Assembly: GCA_023627715.1 (NCBI GenBank)
Contig: JAMAHW010000052.1
Span: 62,001-126,000, forward strand
Reading direction: 5' to 3'
Length of the DNA stretch: 64,000 nucleotides
Source: Periconia sp. R9002
Taxonomy: Eukaryota; Ascomycota; Dothideomycetes; Pleosporales; Periconiaceae
The position numbers and the translations under genes were made by a program. Within the stretch, counting starts at the first letter, position 1. Each line of letters starts with the position of its first letter. The notes below the pieces were generated by a model. The model was given only the letters and a program-made list of their open reading frames with translations, was not told where the DNA came from and ran no database searches. Below, in pieces: positions 11,055-24,159 of the stretch.

Positions 11055-11305
11055 TTTGAAGTTGACGAAGGAAGGTTGGGTCAGGATGTCAAATCACTGG
11101 ATGTGGTTGTTGAATGGGTATCTTTTGGGGGGAGGAACTCAGTTCCGTCCTGGGGGGTCACAAGGGAATGTGTGAAGTAAGTGGTTTGTTAAGGAATGAC
11201 TGGACTTGGAGTCCGGAAAGGAAGGAATAGAAGGAAGGAAGGTCAAAAGAGACTGTAGAGATATCCTGTGAAAAGGAGCAACGATGGTGGAGGGAACCAA
11301 GTCAC

Positions 11306-11311
11306 TTTATA
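11306..11311 (-). promoter_or_regulatory. TATA box candidate of the secreted barrel gene
   Basis: TATAAA read on the minus strand lies about 255 bases before the ATG of the secreted protein gene, followed by pyrimidine-rich DNA as in fungal leaders. Confidence 0.4.
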
Positions 11312-14300
11312 CCCAAGTTGCCAACCCACTCCTTCACCCACCCCCGGCCTGGCTCTCCACGCTGCGCTGCCCACTGGGCCGATGTAGGCGTGTGTGCTCG
11401 GCATGCCAGCGAAAGGTGTGGCTAACCAGTCAGACGTCTGCAATTTCCGCTCAGTACAGACTGCATGTATGAGGCTTTGGGCCGCAGAGGTGGGCGCAAG
11501 TGCTTGGGGCAGGATATCCGAGTATGAACCGAGCGCATACGGCAAGTTTCGACTACGCTAAATGCTCGTATTCCCGCAAACGTCGTGAAAAATGGTAGAC
11601 TAGTCGGGTGGAGAGTAAATTTCTTTCATGGAGGGATGGGTGGGTTCTTTGCAGGTTTGTTTTTCTGTAGAGGGTGGGCCCCCCATGAACATGTCGTCAG
11701 CTTGTGCCTGTGTGATTAGCCTTTCCCCGTGGTCCGGCATGCAGGCACCCGCCACGCGGCACACCTCGGCATCCTTATTGCCAGGCACGGAAGCCTCCCC
11801 ATTGGATGACATGGACGCCTGAGAACGGAGCTCGAAGGTTGCTTGTTTGCGTTAGGACAGGCACCCGTATAGGCGATTCGTTTTGGGTAGTATTTGACGG
11901 AGCGGAGGTGAGATGGGGGTGGTGTTGCGGTGCTGTGCCTCAGCTGATGACATGCGCGAAGGGGATTGGGTTGAGTTTGTTTCGTTTCGTTTCATTTGGC
12001 TGCCTCGCCTCGGGGTCTCCTCTGCGAAGCGGCATCGTCGCAGACAGCGGAGCAGTGTGCTGGCGGCGACGGTGGTGTCGTCGTCGTAACGAATCATGGC
12101 GTCGAGTCGAAGTACGGACAGCTTAAGGCGGGCTGACGTAGGATAGCAGGATGTGTGCCTTAGTAACGGTCGACGGTTGCATAGCGCACCACTTTTCAGT
12201 CGGTCGAGACGCTGGTAGTGTCCAAAGTCTTTACAGATTTTTGCGGTAGAGCGAATGTTGGGATTGAGTTGAGGGCTAGGTGCAGGGCTACTGCTAGATT
12301 TTTTGGCCGGCGCCGATCACGGGACGATTGCATCACTACACTTGCACACAATTACAAGTCCATGGGCCTGGAGGCATGTGAATCGTGAGTGACAGCCCGG
12401 GGACCCGTCAATCATGGATGGCCGCCGGGGCGGAACGCGGCGTGGCACCCTGGTGGAGAGCCTGTAATATCTCTCCTCATGCCAGGCACACCCGTCTACG
12501 GAACTTTGTTTGCCAGCGATCGGCCGTAACGCAGGTACAGCACATCACCGCCTATCTTACGCCTTGTACACGCAAGGCACTGTACAGGTCGTATTCTCAT
12601 TTCAACTCGACATGCGTCAGCCACGTCTGCGTCATGCTGGATTCAAATTTTATGTCGGGCCTTCATCGGTCTGCGTGTGGGTATGTCGAGGCAACACTTG
12701 GGCATCACCACGTCCCGTCGCCTTTCAAGTGGAGAGCGTGTGGGTTTTTTTCGAGCTTTTCGGTCGACTTTCTCCATCCATCTATCCACTTCCCCGTATT
12801 CCGCTTGCCCGCACTTGTAACCAGCTAGGTACAAGTACAAGTCACTACCCGATGGGCATGCGCTGTGATGAATATCTATGTCTTGCAAATAACACGGTCG
12901 ACTTCGCCCTTCCCGAACAGTTTATTCCCGTAAGCACGGCTAACCGGGCGAAGCAAGTCGCCATATTTTCTCTTTGGAAATAAAAAAAATGGAAATAAGA
13001 AAAGGCAAAAAGGAAAAACCTCGGGAGTTGCTCAACATTTTTTCGAGCGCGCCCCCTCTAAGAGACGCTCTAGAAGTTTAGTTACCGTCCCGGTCCCACC
13101 GTCTGTCTCATTAGCCCCATCCATCCAATCCAATCCTTGTGCGCGGCTACGAACGGCCCCCCTCCCCTCCCCATCAAGAATCGAGATAGATGCCTCTACC
13201 CTCGAGATAAAATTCCTCTCACGATATGGCGCATGAAGACATGATAGATGGAAATAAGTAGACTTCAAACAAATCAAACAAACCATCCATCCCTCCGCGG
13301 TCGCAACATCCACGACAACGCCTTCATTCCGCGGACGAGGATACTAGCCTCCCCCTCCCCCCCCGGCTTCGTACCTAGATTAACCTTGCCATCGTATACC
13401 CACCATACACTACGTCCCATGTGGATCTCTGCACATACTCCAGCAATACAGTAGAGTAGGTATCGATAACACGGACCTTGCCGGTTCCCTACCCTATCCC
13501 ACTATTCCTATCCACAAGGCGTACGTAGCCTACGCGCGCGTGCGCCTTTTTAAGCTTCCAGACCGCCATCACTCGCAAAGACGTACGTGTGTGCGTGCGC
13601 GGGGAGATGGGGGGAATTGTTCTTGATGCGCACGTATTATTATTATACATTATAATTGCGGTGTAGGTATGAAGGAGAATGAAGAACGCAGCAGGTTTTG
13701 TTGCTGGGTTCTATGGGGTTTGGGGGGTAGATCATTGCGTGCCTTTCTTTTCCACTTCGATGTTGGGAATGCGCGGCGACTCCCCCCCCCCCCGGCCTCC
13801 CCCCCCAAAATCTCTGCCCTAATAGGTACATACCATACATACCTAAACTTAAATATACAAATCCCCACCCTGAACCCTCACACACTCTCCCTCAAGCTCT
13901 CTCCCTATAAGCAGTCGCGCGGGCCTGACGAGACATGTCATTGTGCGCGCGCAATCTCCAGCTTCTACATACCTACTCAACTCCGCTCAACTCAGGCGGC
14001 CCGCATCGCATCGCATCGCGCCGTCCGTCGGTCTATTTCAATGTTTGCAAAGGCTACTTATCCACACATCCGCTTAATGTTGTTAGTTTTTTCGTGGGCG
14101 CGGTGCGGATGATGATGATGATGATGATGCGCGGGGGATGGGGGGTGTGGTGGTGTATTTATTGGAGTGAAGTGGTTTTGGGGTTAATAAAAACGCTTGG
14201 TGTGGTTGGCGTGGTGGATGGATGGATGGTATGGGGTGCCTTATACGGGAAAGAAAAGCGAAAAGAGTAGGGAGAAGAAAGAAACTATTAGCTCACGGGG

Positions 14301-14717
14301 GGAATTTATGCGCGGTCGGAAAAGAAGGCTTTTTCATTTTTACATTTTGTTTTATTTCTTGTATTGAGTGATGCTAATGAAAGGTTGTTCTGGAGAATTT
14401 GACTACGGCAGTTTGCAGTTGTGAATGGTGGGGGTGGTGGGGTAGCACCGCAGCACCACTTGTGAACAGCACATAGAGAAGCAGGACCCAACGTGTTTGG
14501 TGATGGATCGGGGTTCTTTTTTCTTTCATACCCAAATATTGTCAGATAAATATGGGAAATAGCTTTCGCTTGTGAAAAAAAAAAGCCCGAAATAATGGAA
14601 GAGGATAGTTTATTCAGAAATGTCGTGAAATGGTCCTGACCGTGCAACGCATCCTTGCATTGCTGCATCTTTCCACTACCTACCTGATAACTTCCCGATG
14701 CATATTCCCAAGGCATT
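11312..14717. other. Long intergenic stretch, no supported gene
   Basis: Several frames of 60-160 codons are open here, but none has a family-like composition or a plausible start. It includes C-rich and G-rich runs near 13790-13806 and a (ATG)n run at 14108-14130. The last few hundred bases are likely the 3' region of the F-box gene. Confidence 0.5.
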
Positions 14718-16142
14718 TCACTCGTCTTCCATTTCCTCGTCCTCGTTCTCGTCCTCGTCCTCATCCTCATCGTTGTACTCGCTATTATCCTCGTCATCGT
14801 TCGCAAAGACGGGCGGTTGGGGCCAATCTACATGGAAGCCAGCAATCAATTTGGGTATCTCCACTTTCATATCCCCCTTGCACTCCTGTGAACCCTTGCC
14901 TCCCTCCAGTCCTATCCTCGAATCATTATAATAATCGTTAGCCGCCGAGTGTGAGATGCGGCCTACCGTGAGGCTTTCAAGGTTGGGTAATTTGCAGAGC
15001 GTCCTGAGCACCGGGGGCCAGGGGTGGAAACGATCCTCGGAGTCTTTCCAATGCTTGTCGCTCGCGTACACGAGTTGGATATCCCAAAAGGTGATGTGTT
15101 TTAATGAGGCTGAGAATCGAGCGACGACGTCCACGAGTACGTGAGGCTCCAGAGCCACCTTCCCAAATTCAAGTCTTTCCAGGTTCGGGAGGACGTTGGG
15201 GGTTGTGGCGAGAGATTTCAGCAACCATCTGGTGCCATTCGCATCCTGTCCTTTGCAAAAGTTGACGCGAAGATGTTTGAGATTCTTGGTGTAGGAAATG
15301 TGGGTGATAAAAAAGGGTAGCATGTTGGGAGCTCCATTAGCGTCGTATTCGATAACCCCATGCTGTCCTCCGTAGCTGGGGGACAGGGTCACAGTCAGGA
15401 GTAGTGACTGAAGCCCCCCAAGCACTGTTTGCAATCCCGTATCTTCCGGAGAAACATAAAAGGCAGTATCTCTCATGCCATCTTGGCTATGGCGCAATAT
15501 GATCTCGATCGAAGGGATGGTCTTGCCAGCGTCACTCAACGCCCGAAGTAATAGAGCGTAAATCTCGGATGCATATTCGGCTGAGGTGGAGACACCCGCG
15601 TTCAATGTCATCCCTGTCTGTCGACGAACCGTAGAGACACCGTAGCTTCTCCAACGTGTTCCATCGCGCACACGACCATTTGCATCGTAGTCGCGGATTC
15701 CAAGAGTCTGGAGGTTGGGGAGTTTTCGAAACGCTTGGGCAAGCATGTCTCGGGCACGCCCAGACCGCCGCAGACTGGATTGATCGCCCCATCCGTCTCG
15801 AAACAACTTCCGCTTCTCTATTTCGTGCGGGGTGTTGAAGTGGCTTTCATAGTTCTCCAGTCCGATGATCACATGGTTGAGATAGCGGCTGAAGACTGGG
15901 TGTTCCGAGATTTGTATCAATGTACCCAAGCTGTGGGAGCTTATCATGAACTGCTTCTTGGTGAAGAACTCTTTGGCAAATGTGTCAAAAAATGCCTTGT
16001 CGAGGTCTTTGCAGGTCAAGCGTAGAGCACCAAGGTCTTCGGTTGGGAGGTAGGTAGCAATGATGTGCACAAGAAGCTCGAGCGGCATTCCGAGCAGGTT
16101 TGCACTCGCCATGGTTGCGGCGGGGGTGTGGGTGTCGTGCAA
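14718..16142 (-). CDS. F-box protein with LRR-like body and acidic tail
   Basis: This is a single-exon gene of 474 residues. An F-box lies at about residues 15-60 (GMPLELLVHIIATYLPTEDL ... LRLTCKDLDKAFF), which would bind Skp1 in an SCF ubiquitin ligase. The body has leucine-rich repeat-like segments (LPNLQTLGIRDYD, NLKHLRVNFCKG, LPNLERLEFGKV, LPNLESLTVGRI) that should form the substrate-binding face. The last 30 residues are almost all Asp, Glu and Asn. A second in-frame ATG ten codons in (MASANLLG) is an equally good start. The gene is divergent from the PARP gene, with about 360 bases between the starts. The substrate is unknown. Confidence 0.85.
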   Translation of the reverse strand: MHDTHTPAATMASANLLGMPLELLVHIIATYLPTEDLGALRLTCKDLDKAFFDTFAKEFFTKKQFMISSHSLGTLIQISEHPVFSRYLNHVIIGLENYESHFNTPHEIEKRKLFRDGWGDQSSLRRSGRARDMLAQAFRKLPNLQTLGIRDYDANGRVRDGTRWRSYGVSTVRRQTGMTLNAGVSTSAEYASEIYALLLRALSDAGKTIPSIEIILRHSQDGMRDTAFYVSPEDTGLQTVLGGLQSLLLTVTLSPSYGGQHGVIEYDANGAPNMLPFFITHISYTKNLKHLRVNFCKGQDANGTRWLLKSLATTPNVLPNLERLEFGKVALEPHVLVDVVARFSASLKHITFWDIQLVYASDKHWKDSEDRFHPWPPVLRTLCKLPNLESLTVGRISHSAANDYYNDSRIGLEGGKGSQECKGDMKVEIPKLIAGFHVDWPQPPVFANDDEDNSEYNDEDEDEDENEDEEMEDE

Positions 16143-16505
16143 TTGGAGTTGCTGCCTTCGCCTGGCGGTATCAAGGTATTTAACTAGTCAATTGATGGCG
16201 TCACAAGTGAGGGAGGGCGAAGTGAATGCTGATGGTAAGCGGATGGCAGCCTGAAGGTCAGGTGATAGCGCGTTAGTAGTGGGCTACGCGATTGGCTGTT
16301 GCCTAACTCTCGGGGGTGAGAGGCAACGTCATTGGCGGATGCGAGACGCCCCGTACACGTATTAATCAACACCGACAGCGCTCTCTTTCACCTCTACCAT
16401 GCTTCCTACTTACTTCGCCTCTTAAATCAAACTCGTATCCGTCCAATTACAGGCCAATTGACAACATCCTTCATCCAATTGACTGCCAGTTGGCTTTCCT
16501 CCACT
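16143..16505. promoter_or_regulatory. Divergent promoter, F-box / PARP
   Basis: About 360 bases separate the two start codons, so both promoters must lie here. The PARP side is pyrimidine-rich just before the ATG. I could not identify a convincing TATA box or factor site. Confidence 0.5.
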
Positions 16506-18626
16506 ATGCCCCCCAAAAAGAAGTCAGCATCGCCTCTCAACGGCTATACCCTGGCAATCAGCGGTACCTTCCCCGGTCAGACGCAATCCGCTGTCCAAAA
16601 CACCATCGCTTCTCTCGGTGGTGGTTTTGCGAAATCCGTGACAGCAGACACCAACATTCTGGTTTCCACGGCAGCCGACGTAGCGAAGAACTCCAAGAAG
16701 GTTCAGGATGCGAAATCGAATGACATCCCGATAGTTTCTATCGACTGGCTCAATGACAGTTCGGCAAACAACAAAGCCGAGGACACCGACAGCTACCTCC
16801 TGGTGGGGGCGACAGCCACATCGCAGCCGGCTGCCAATGGCAATGGTGCCGCCAAGGGCAAGAAGCGAGCCGCATCCTCGGCAGCAGCTTCAGCTTCAAC
16901 TGTGGCACCCAAGGCCGCAAAACTGGACCCCGCGGCATCAGCTCCTAAATTGGAACCAAAGGTCGGCGAAGGCTCCATTGCAAAATCACGCGAGGTCAAC
17001 ATTCCCATCGACGAGTATTGCCCGCTCCAAACCTCTCGCGTCTATGTTGGCGATGACGGCGTCATCTACGATGCCCTCTTGAATCAGACCAATGCATCGC
17101 ACAACAACAACAAATTCTATCGCATCCAAGTGAGTGCAATCTTGGAACCGAGACTATGCGCTTCTCTCTCTAACCAACACAGCTTTTGCGAAATCCGAGC
17201 GACAATTCCTTCAAAACCTGGACCCGCTGGGGACGGGTAGGTGACCGAGGCCAGAGTGCGCTTTTGGGAGATGGTGACCTCGACGACGCCCTTGCGCAAT
17301 ACAACAAGAAGTTCAAGGACAAGAGTGGTCTGTCATGGGATGATCGTGGTGCAGCTCCGAAGAAGGGCAAGTACGCATACGTCGAGCGCAGCTACGAATC
17401 AGACAGCGACGGAGACGATGATCAGGACATGGCGGATGCACCTGGTGAGCAAACACGGAGCGCATCGCCAGCCAAGTCAACGCTTTCTCCACCAGTTCAG
17501 GACTTGATGCGACTAATCTTTAACACCGATTACATGAATCAAGCCATGACTGCGCTGAACTACGATGCGGAGAAGATGCCCCTGGGCAAACTCAGCAAAG
17601 CTACCATCAATCGCGGCTTCCAAGCCCTCAAGGATCTTGCTGCTCTACTCAATGTTACGCCGACAGCTTCCACAAGGAGCGATATCGAGCATTTGTCCAA
17701 CACTTACTACTCGGTGATTCCTCACAACTTCGGTCGCTCTCGTCCGCCCATTATTCAAGACGCCAACACCTTGAAACGAGAGCTGGACCTGCTTGATTCG
17801 CTAGGTGACATGAAGGAAGCCGCCGCACTCATGAAGAAAGAGCTTGCCAGCTCCGAGAATATCAGCGTTCTCGACCGGCAGTTCCAAGGCCTTGGCTTGG
17901 AGGAGATGACTGTACTCGACCGCAACGGCAACGAATTCCAGGAGCTCGCGTCCTATCTCAACGACACCAAAGGCTCCACTCACCACGTGCAGTATCAGGT
18001 GGTGGACATCTTCCGGATTGAACGCAACGGCGAGCTGGATCGGTTCAACAAGAGTCGGTTTGCAAAGGTCAAGAGCGATCGCCGCCTGCTATGGCATGGA
18101 TCCCGCGCGACGAATTTCGGTGGTATTCTCAGTCAAGGACTTCGTATCGCTCCACCGGAAGCTCCAGTGAGCGGTTACATGTTCGGCAAAGGTATCTACC
18201 TCGCCGATATGTCCTCCAAATCGGCGAATTACTGCTGCGCTTACAACTCGGGAGGACATGCATTGCTCCTGCTGTGTGAAGCTGAACTGGGTGACCCCCT
18301 GTACGAGTTGACCGGTGCTTCGTACAATGCCGGAGAGGACGCCTACAACAATGGAAGTTACTCTACGTGGGGAAAAGGCATGACGGGACCTCAGGTCTGG
18401 AAGGACGCCGGTTCTGTTCATCCTTCCCTCGCGGGCATTAAAATGGTAAGACTGCCTTACATATCCCAGTGTGGATCACACGTGAAGCTAATGCATTCCG
18501 CAGCCCGATACGAAGCACCCTCCGACCAATACGAATGTCCCCGGCGCCTATCTGCAGTACAACGAGTACATCACATACGACATCGCGCAAGTCAGGCTTC
18601 GGTATCTGTTCCGCGTTAAGATGTAA
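16506..18626 (+). CDS. prpA: Poly(ADP-ribose) polymerase (BRCT-WGR-PARP)
   Basis: Exons 16506-17129, 17183-18445 and 18504-18626 give 669 residues. The first intron has GTGAGT and CTAAC before CACAG; the second has GTAAGA and a GCAG end. Domain order: a BRCT domain (about 8-100), a Lys/Ala linker, a WGR domain (FKTWTRWGRVGDRGQ, about 180-285), the helical PARP regulatory domain (about 310-440) and the catalytic domain to the end. The H-Y-E set is present: His in LLWHGS (about 513), Tyr in GKGIYLAD (about 547) and Glu in YNEYITYD (about 650), so it should make poly(ADP-ribose) from NAD+ on DNA breaks. This is the architecture of Aspergillus PrpA, without zinc fingers. The nuclear location is inferred from the family and the basic N-terminus. 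Confidence 0.95.
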
Positions 18627-20770
18627 TGGTATGCTTTGGAAATCTTACCAAGTGCCAAGGAAGGTGTTTCGTCATTTAACATGCACGGAGGAATACCCAA
18701 AACGGATGCGAAAATGAGTGTCTTTTTCTTCTTGGCTTCTTATCATACCCCCTCATATTTATGTCATCCCATGTGCAGTTCATTTGCAGTTCATTGAGCG
18801 ATCCATCGAGGTACGAACAGGAATGCGCATGTGACATTCTCGTCCAGAGTGGAACGAAGGGACGGTTCTAGGTCGGAACCTCAAATTAGAAGCCGTATAG
18901 GTATACTGCATGATTTTTGCTGCTCTTGCAGTCTTTTCATCAGACCCGTATAGTAATACACACATGCGTTTCACTGCTCCGCGCGTCTAGCCTGATGCGC
19001 ATACTTTTGGATGTCTTACGGCTCTCTGCCTTCCTGATAGGCTCTGATCGCCAGTGAGGCACAGCTTTGTTTTTTTCTAGACGCAGCCACACACTCTGCG
19101 CGAAAGTTGCGGTAGTGGCCATAGCACAGAGAGTGATTCCCAACTGCTCCCCACAATGCTATCTATTGCCGGCATGGGACTGGGGTTTGGTTGTGCGGAG
19201 CCGACATCATAGCACAAGTCCCGGCATTTCTCTAATGAGTCGATATTGATCGGTCTCACCACTGATCTCCCACAGCAGCTGAGTTCAGATAGACTTGAAA
19301 TTCGAAGTTTTTGTTTTTGTTCGTGTTTGCTTATCAACGTGTATTGATCTGCAACGGAGCCGAGTTGGATGCATACGTGGACAGCGGGAACAGCGTGCAA
19401 TACGAATGTATCAGATCATATCGCTTAGTATGATTTTATAGAACCGAGTACTTGTAGCTTGTGCACGGCGCATTGAAAATTTGTTCAGGTAGGTCTCCCG
19501 TGGTATGCGTGGGACAGGATTTTACTGGGTGTAAGGCAGGATCGCAACTTCAATCTCAAATTACATCAATGTACCTGTACATGGACGTGCGATGAGATCA
19601 TGCGGAGGGCAGCAAAATGTCTCTTTAGAAGCCTAACGCTTTACGTAGATGACTCGGCTAACTCCCAGATTGATTCCTTGTCTATTTATATTAATGCTTG
19701 TATATGGCTTAACGCCACTCCAGCCCGCTCCATAAATGCCCCGATCACGTGCGGAAAGCACAATGACACGAAACACGTAGTCGAAAAGCGCGCGCGCGGA
19801 CGATAGGATCTATGTTCCGAAATTTTGTCCTTGGCTTGTTCTAGAAATGAGTAAATTTTGAGCGCATGTAGCAGGTAGCTACACTACACCCCAGCGACCA
19901 GGCCTACGGGAACAACAAGCGATCTTCCCGACGAAGCGAGCTTGCACCGTACACAACCCCAAGACAAAAGTGTCAATCTCAGCCATCGATCAGGAAATCG
20001 TATACGTATCGCCCGTTGTGAAAATGCTTGGTCTAGGCTGGGCGCAAGCTTGGTAGCGGAGCCGCATCCCGCGTCGCCTCGTGTTCGCGCACCGCTGACG
20101 CTCACCTAACTTGCTGCAGGCAACCGATAATGAGCAAGTATTGATTTGGTCCTTCTAGGCAATCTTCGATGCGAACAATGAAAACATCAAACCAGGCCCT
20201 GTAATTCAGCTTCTGACACGGACGGCAGATGTCCGCGTGCTTTCCACACTTGAGTGGTACAACCCATATGCTATGTCTTTGCCTTTACCGCTTCCAGACA
20301 CACTCTCGGCATATGCGAGCCAACACCCCTGCCCTCCTTGACCTTGGTTTCCTTTGTTTCCATCGGCCTATTGCGAGATGACAGCAAGTTGGGCGGCGAC
20401 TCTGCTCCAAGCTGACGGCTCTTTACGATGAATTCCGGCAGATGCAGCTAGTCAATCTGACGTGGTACATTGTCTATGGTATTGTGGAAGAGGTGGCTTT
20501 GTTCCTTCGTGTAGGCCTGTCTGAATATGAGAAGATGGTGGGGCGTTTCTAAGTATGTTGGACCGGTGTACAGACGCAAGATGGGGGCTGGCGCTCTTCA
20601 TATAACAGACGGTACGTATATAAGTTGGACATATCAGTACGTTATCACCCCTGTACCTCTGGGAGTTTCTCAGCAGCCGCGTTCTCGACGCCTCGATTTT
20701 TGTAAGCTTGCTCTTGCTTGCTTTTGCTTGCTTCTCGTTCGCCCAAGGTCACCTCGCTAGCCCGCACATC
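18627..20770. other. Intergenic, no supported gene
   Basis: Only short frames of unlikely composition occur. I found no tRNA, repeat family or splice-joined ORF in these 2.1 kb. The last 200 bases hold the promoter and leader of the next gene. Confidence 0.45.
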
Positions 20771-22631
20771 ATGGCCATTGTCGAATCAAAAAGCCTCCGT
20801 GGGGGGGATGGCCTCCATAGCCAGGACTCTGTGGACGATGCAGAGAAAGGCATGTATGATAGCACGGTGGTTGAGCTCGCACCGCCGCTGCCGTTCGCGT
20901 ACATGGGTGCTGTGAAACGATCAACATCGGATTTCGAATCCCAGCTGTCGCCCGCGTCGCCGGTCCACCAAGGTATCACGCCGTTTTCCAGTGTTCCCGT
21001 GTTATCCCTCGCGTTCCCTGAGGCCCCTCAAGAACCTACCAATGCGAGCAAGCTCGAGGCTACGGAGAAGAAGCCTGAGCTGACCAAGAAGAAGCCGAAG
21101 AAGGTCAGTCGTTGGATCTTATTTCAACTGTGGTTCAACACCTATCGGAAGTTCTTCACTTTCGTTACGTTGTTGAACTTGGCGGGAATTATCATGGCGG
21201 CGCTTGGTCGATTCCCATACGCGGAGAATCATATGGGTGCGCTGGTGCTGGGCAATCTTCTCTGTGCCATCTTGATGCGTAATGAGCTTTGGATGAGGTT
21301 CCTCTATCTAGTCTGCATATATGGCCTGCGTTGGGTAAGTAGCTGCATCAAGGCGCCGTCAATGCTAGGTCACTGACTAAGGGCATGTACAGTGGGCACC
21401 ATTACCAATTAAGTATGCAGCAACCTCTGTGCTGCAGCATGTCGGAGGAATTCATTCCGGATGCGCCCTTTCTGGAGCTGCGTGGCTTGTCTTCAAGATA
21501 GTAGATATCATCAGGTATCGAGCCGTACAGCACCCTGCGGTGATTGTCAGCGGAATCGTAACGAACGTCTTCATCATCGTCTCCGTCCTCAGCGCTTTCC
21601 CGTGGGTTCGCAAGTAAGTCCAATTCCCATGTTCTCTCCATGCATATGCAAAATTGACGCAGATCCTAGCACATACCACAATGCATTCGAAAAACACCAC
21701 CGGTTCATTGGATGGTTAGGCCTCGCAGTACGTACCTCCCCTGCCCAAAATCCCATTTTTCACCCCGATTGAGACTAACGGCGGCATGTTACACTAGACG
21801 ACATGGATGTTCGTCGTGATGGGCAATGTCTACGACATCAAGCGCGGAGAATGGCGGGACGACACGCACGCCATGCTGAGCTCGCAAGAACTTTGGTTCG
21901 CAGTCTTCATGACCATCTTCGTGTTAATCCCATGGGTGACACTGCGCGAGGTCCCGGTGGATGTAGAAATCCCTTCTCCCAAGGTCGCGGTACTGCGGTT
22001 CAAGCGAGGCATGCAGCAGGGCCTCCTGGGCCGCATTAGTCGCACATCCATCATGGAGTACCACGCCTTTGGAATCATCAGTGAGGGTAGAAACACAGAC
22101 TGCCATTACATGATCTGCGGCGTGCAAGGGGACTTCACGAAACAGCTTGTTGCGAATCCGCCCAAGACGGTGTGGACGCGCGAGTTGAAATTTGGTACGT
22201 ATATCTTCAACACTGACGCAACTCTCAGGAACACATGCTGATATACAACCATAGCCGGCGTAGGCCACGCCTCAGCCATGTTCCGCCGCGGGATCCGCAT
22301 TTGCACGGGAACTGGCATCGGCGCAGCGCTCTCAACGTGCATTCAATCCCCGAACTGGTTCCTCATTTGGATCGGCTCGGATCAGGAGCGCACCTTCGGT
22401 CCCACCATCTCAGGGCTGATTCACAACAACATCGAGCCCGAACGCATGATTCTTTGGGACTCCAAGAAGCGCGGAGGCCGACCCGATACCATGGAGCTGT
22501 TGAGAGATACGTGGGAGAGATGGCAGGCCGAGGTCATCTTCATCACGTCGAATATGCAAGGTAATGATGAGATGATGCAGGGGTGTCGCGCCGAGGGTCT
22601 GCATGCGTTTGGGACTTTATGGGATTTTTAG
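20771..22631 (+). CDS. TmpA-like integral membrane protein
   Basis: Five exons (20771-21334, 21393-21613, 21670-21727, 21798-22194, 22255-22631) give 538 residues. The introns have GTAAGT or GTACGT donors. At intron 2 the acceptor is the second AG, because the first would give a stop. The polar N-terminus (about 120 residues) is followed by several membrane segments (FVTLLNLAGIIMAALG, LVLGNLLCAIL, GIVTNVFIIVSVL, WMFVVMGNV, FAVFMTIFVLIPW), with conserved HVGGIHSG and HHRFIGWLGLA. The C-terminal half is cytosolic and resembles the flavin/NAD-binding side of ferric-reductase-like proteins (RRGIRICTGTGIGA, NWFLIWIG). This matches the fungal TmpA family, which in Aspergillus nidulans affects conidiation signalling. 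The electron donor and acceptor are unknown. Confidence 0.8.
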
Positions 22632-22926
22632 AAGGGGTGTAATTTGAAATTTTCTCAGTATTCTAGAGGGTTCTTTGGGTGGGTTGTTATGTGTTTGCAT
22701 TGCCGGACTTATTAGAGTAGACTTCCTGTCCTTTCCTACCCTTCTTTCTTGTAATAAATTCATGTTAATTCACTCGAGAGGGAACATTCCGTGAGCGGCA
22801 TGATTTATTCCCCTACCCATTGCAAATAGACACACTTTCCTTCCAATTCTCTTCCTCGGCTGAGTATATTCTATGTACAATTTTCCTTCTAGACGTATCA
22901 CGATCAATTAAATCTATCGCAATGAT

Positions 22927-24159
22927 TTACTCAGGCATGTGAGCACCAGGCAGCTCCGTCAACCACGTCTCGTCACCAATATCCTCCGTAACCATCTTAG
23001 GCAGTCCAGCGCACTTGTTCATATCCGCAATGCTTTGCTGCTTCCCACCACAGCTAGTTGCGTAACAGCTCGTATCCAGAATCCGCTGCAGCGAATCGTC
23101 CTGCCATCCAAAAACCTATCAAAAGAGCATCATCATTAGCCACCTCATCCAACGTACCCGGGGAATTGTAGGAGTAGCACTTACGTAGTCGCCATGATTC
23201 GCATAACCTGTTCGATCACCAAAACTCCACACGAAAGGCTGTGACCCGTCTTCAGGCCAGTCCTCTGGGTTATTATACTTGGACGTGTCCCAAATGACCT
23301 CGTACATGACCTGCGAGGTGCGCACGGGATGCGTCGCGGGACAAGGGCCAGCGGATTCAAACGTGCCGGACTCGGGGTAGCTATGTGCAACGCGATCAGT
23401 ATACCTCCCAAGCACGCACCCTTCCTCCCGCGGATAGGAATTGAAGAAGGAAACTCACCTCATATGCGCCATATGATCCGGACTATCCAGATTAACCCCG
23501 TCCCAGCACGTAGGAAACCTCAGACTCGTCATGATCCCATACTTGCACACTCGCGCCGGGAACGCGACCGTCTCGTGATCCCTCGTCCCCGGATCATCCA
23601 TACACGTATACGTCAACTGTCTAAATCTCGCCGCCTGCTCTTTCGTCCTCGCATTGATGTCACCAACGAACATTCTGAACCCAGGCCGGAACGCCGTGAC
23701 TTTGCTTGTCTGCGCTGTGTCGTACAGCGGGTCCTGCATGTAGTACACCGTCATGCCGCCGCCCGCGGTGCCTTCAAAGAAGGTATTAGGTTTCTGTGGC
23801 ACGCGCTGGTACGTCCCGTTGCGCGCGCGGAAGTAGAGCACCGCGGTCCAGTAGTTGGAGAAGTCTTGCGAGAATTGGCATGTCGTGCATGTGCTTTCGC
23901 CCGGCATGTCGTTGTCGGGCGCCATGGAGGCGTTGAAGCTGTTGCCGCCGACGATCTCCACAACGTCTAGTTAGATCGAGATGTGTACGGGGGGAGAGAG
24001 TGTGGGAAACGTATGTACCTGGTGGACGTGGGGCGAGGGGATTTGGCCTGGTGTGACGAGCGGATCGAGTCGCTCGACGACGAGTTGCGCGCATTGGAAG
24101 CGGATCAGCGCTGTAGCGGGGCCGGCGAGCGCGAGGTAGGGAGTGATGTTGAGTTTCAT
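22927..24159 (-). CDS. Secreted DUF1996 protein
   Basis: On the minus strand, four exons (24019-24159, 23459-23955, 23185-23380, 22927-23115) join in phase to 340 residues. The signal peptide is short (MKLNITPYLALAGPATA). The DUF1996 hallmarks follow in order: LDPLVTPGQIPSPHVHQ, IVGGNSFN across the first intron, a CTTCQFSQDFSNYW block, AFRPGFRM, the FPTCWDG motif, SPDHMAHM across intron two, SYPESGTFESAGPCPATHP, and GDYVFGWQDDSLQ across intron three. The many Cys and His suggest an extracellular metal-binding or disulfide-rich fold, but the biochemical role of the family is not established. There is no WSC or cellulose-binding domain after it. The 3' end faces the TmpA-like gene. Confidence 0.9.

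Noticed and set aside
10386..11180. Long + strand ORF (264 codons)
   Set aside because: Val/Ala/Gly/Asp-rich translation is the mirror of the GC-rich secreted barrel gene on the minus strand, which has a signal peptide and a Cys pattern.
12385..12983. Two overlapping + strand ORFs of about 150 codons
   Set aside because: Composition is random-like and no splice or start evidence supports them.
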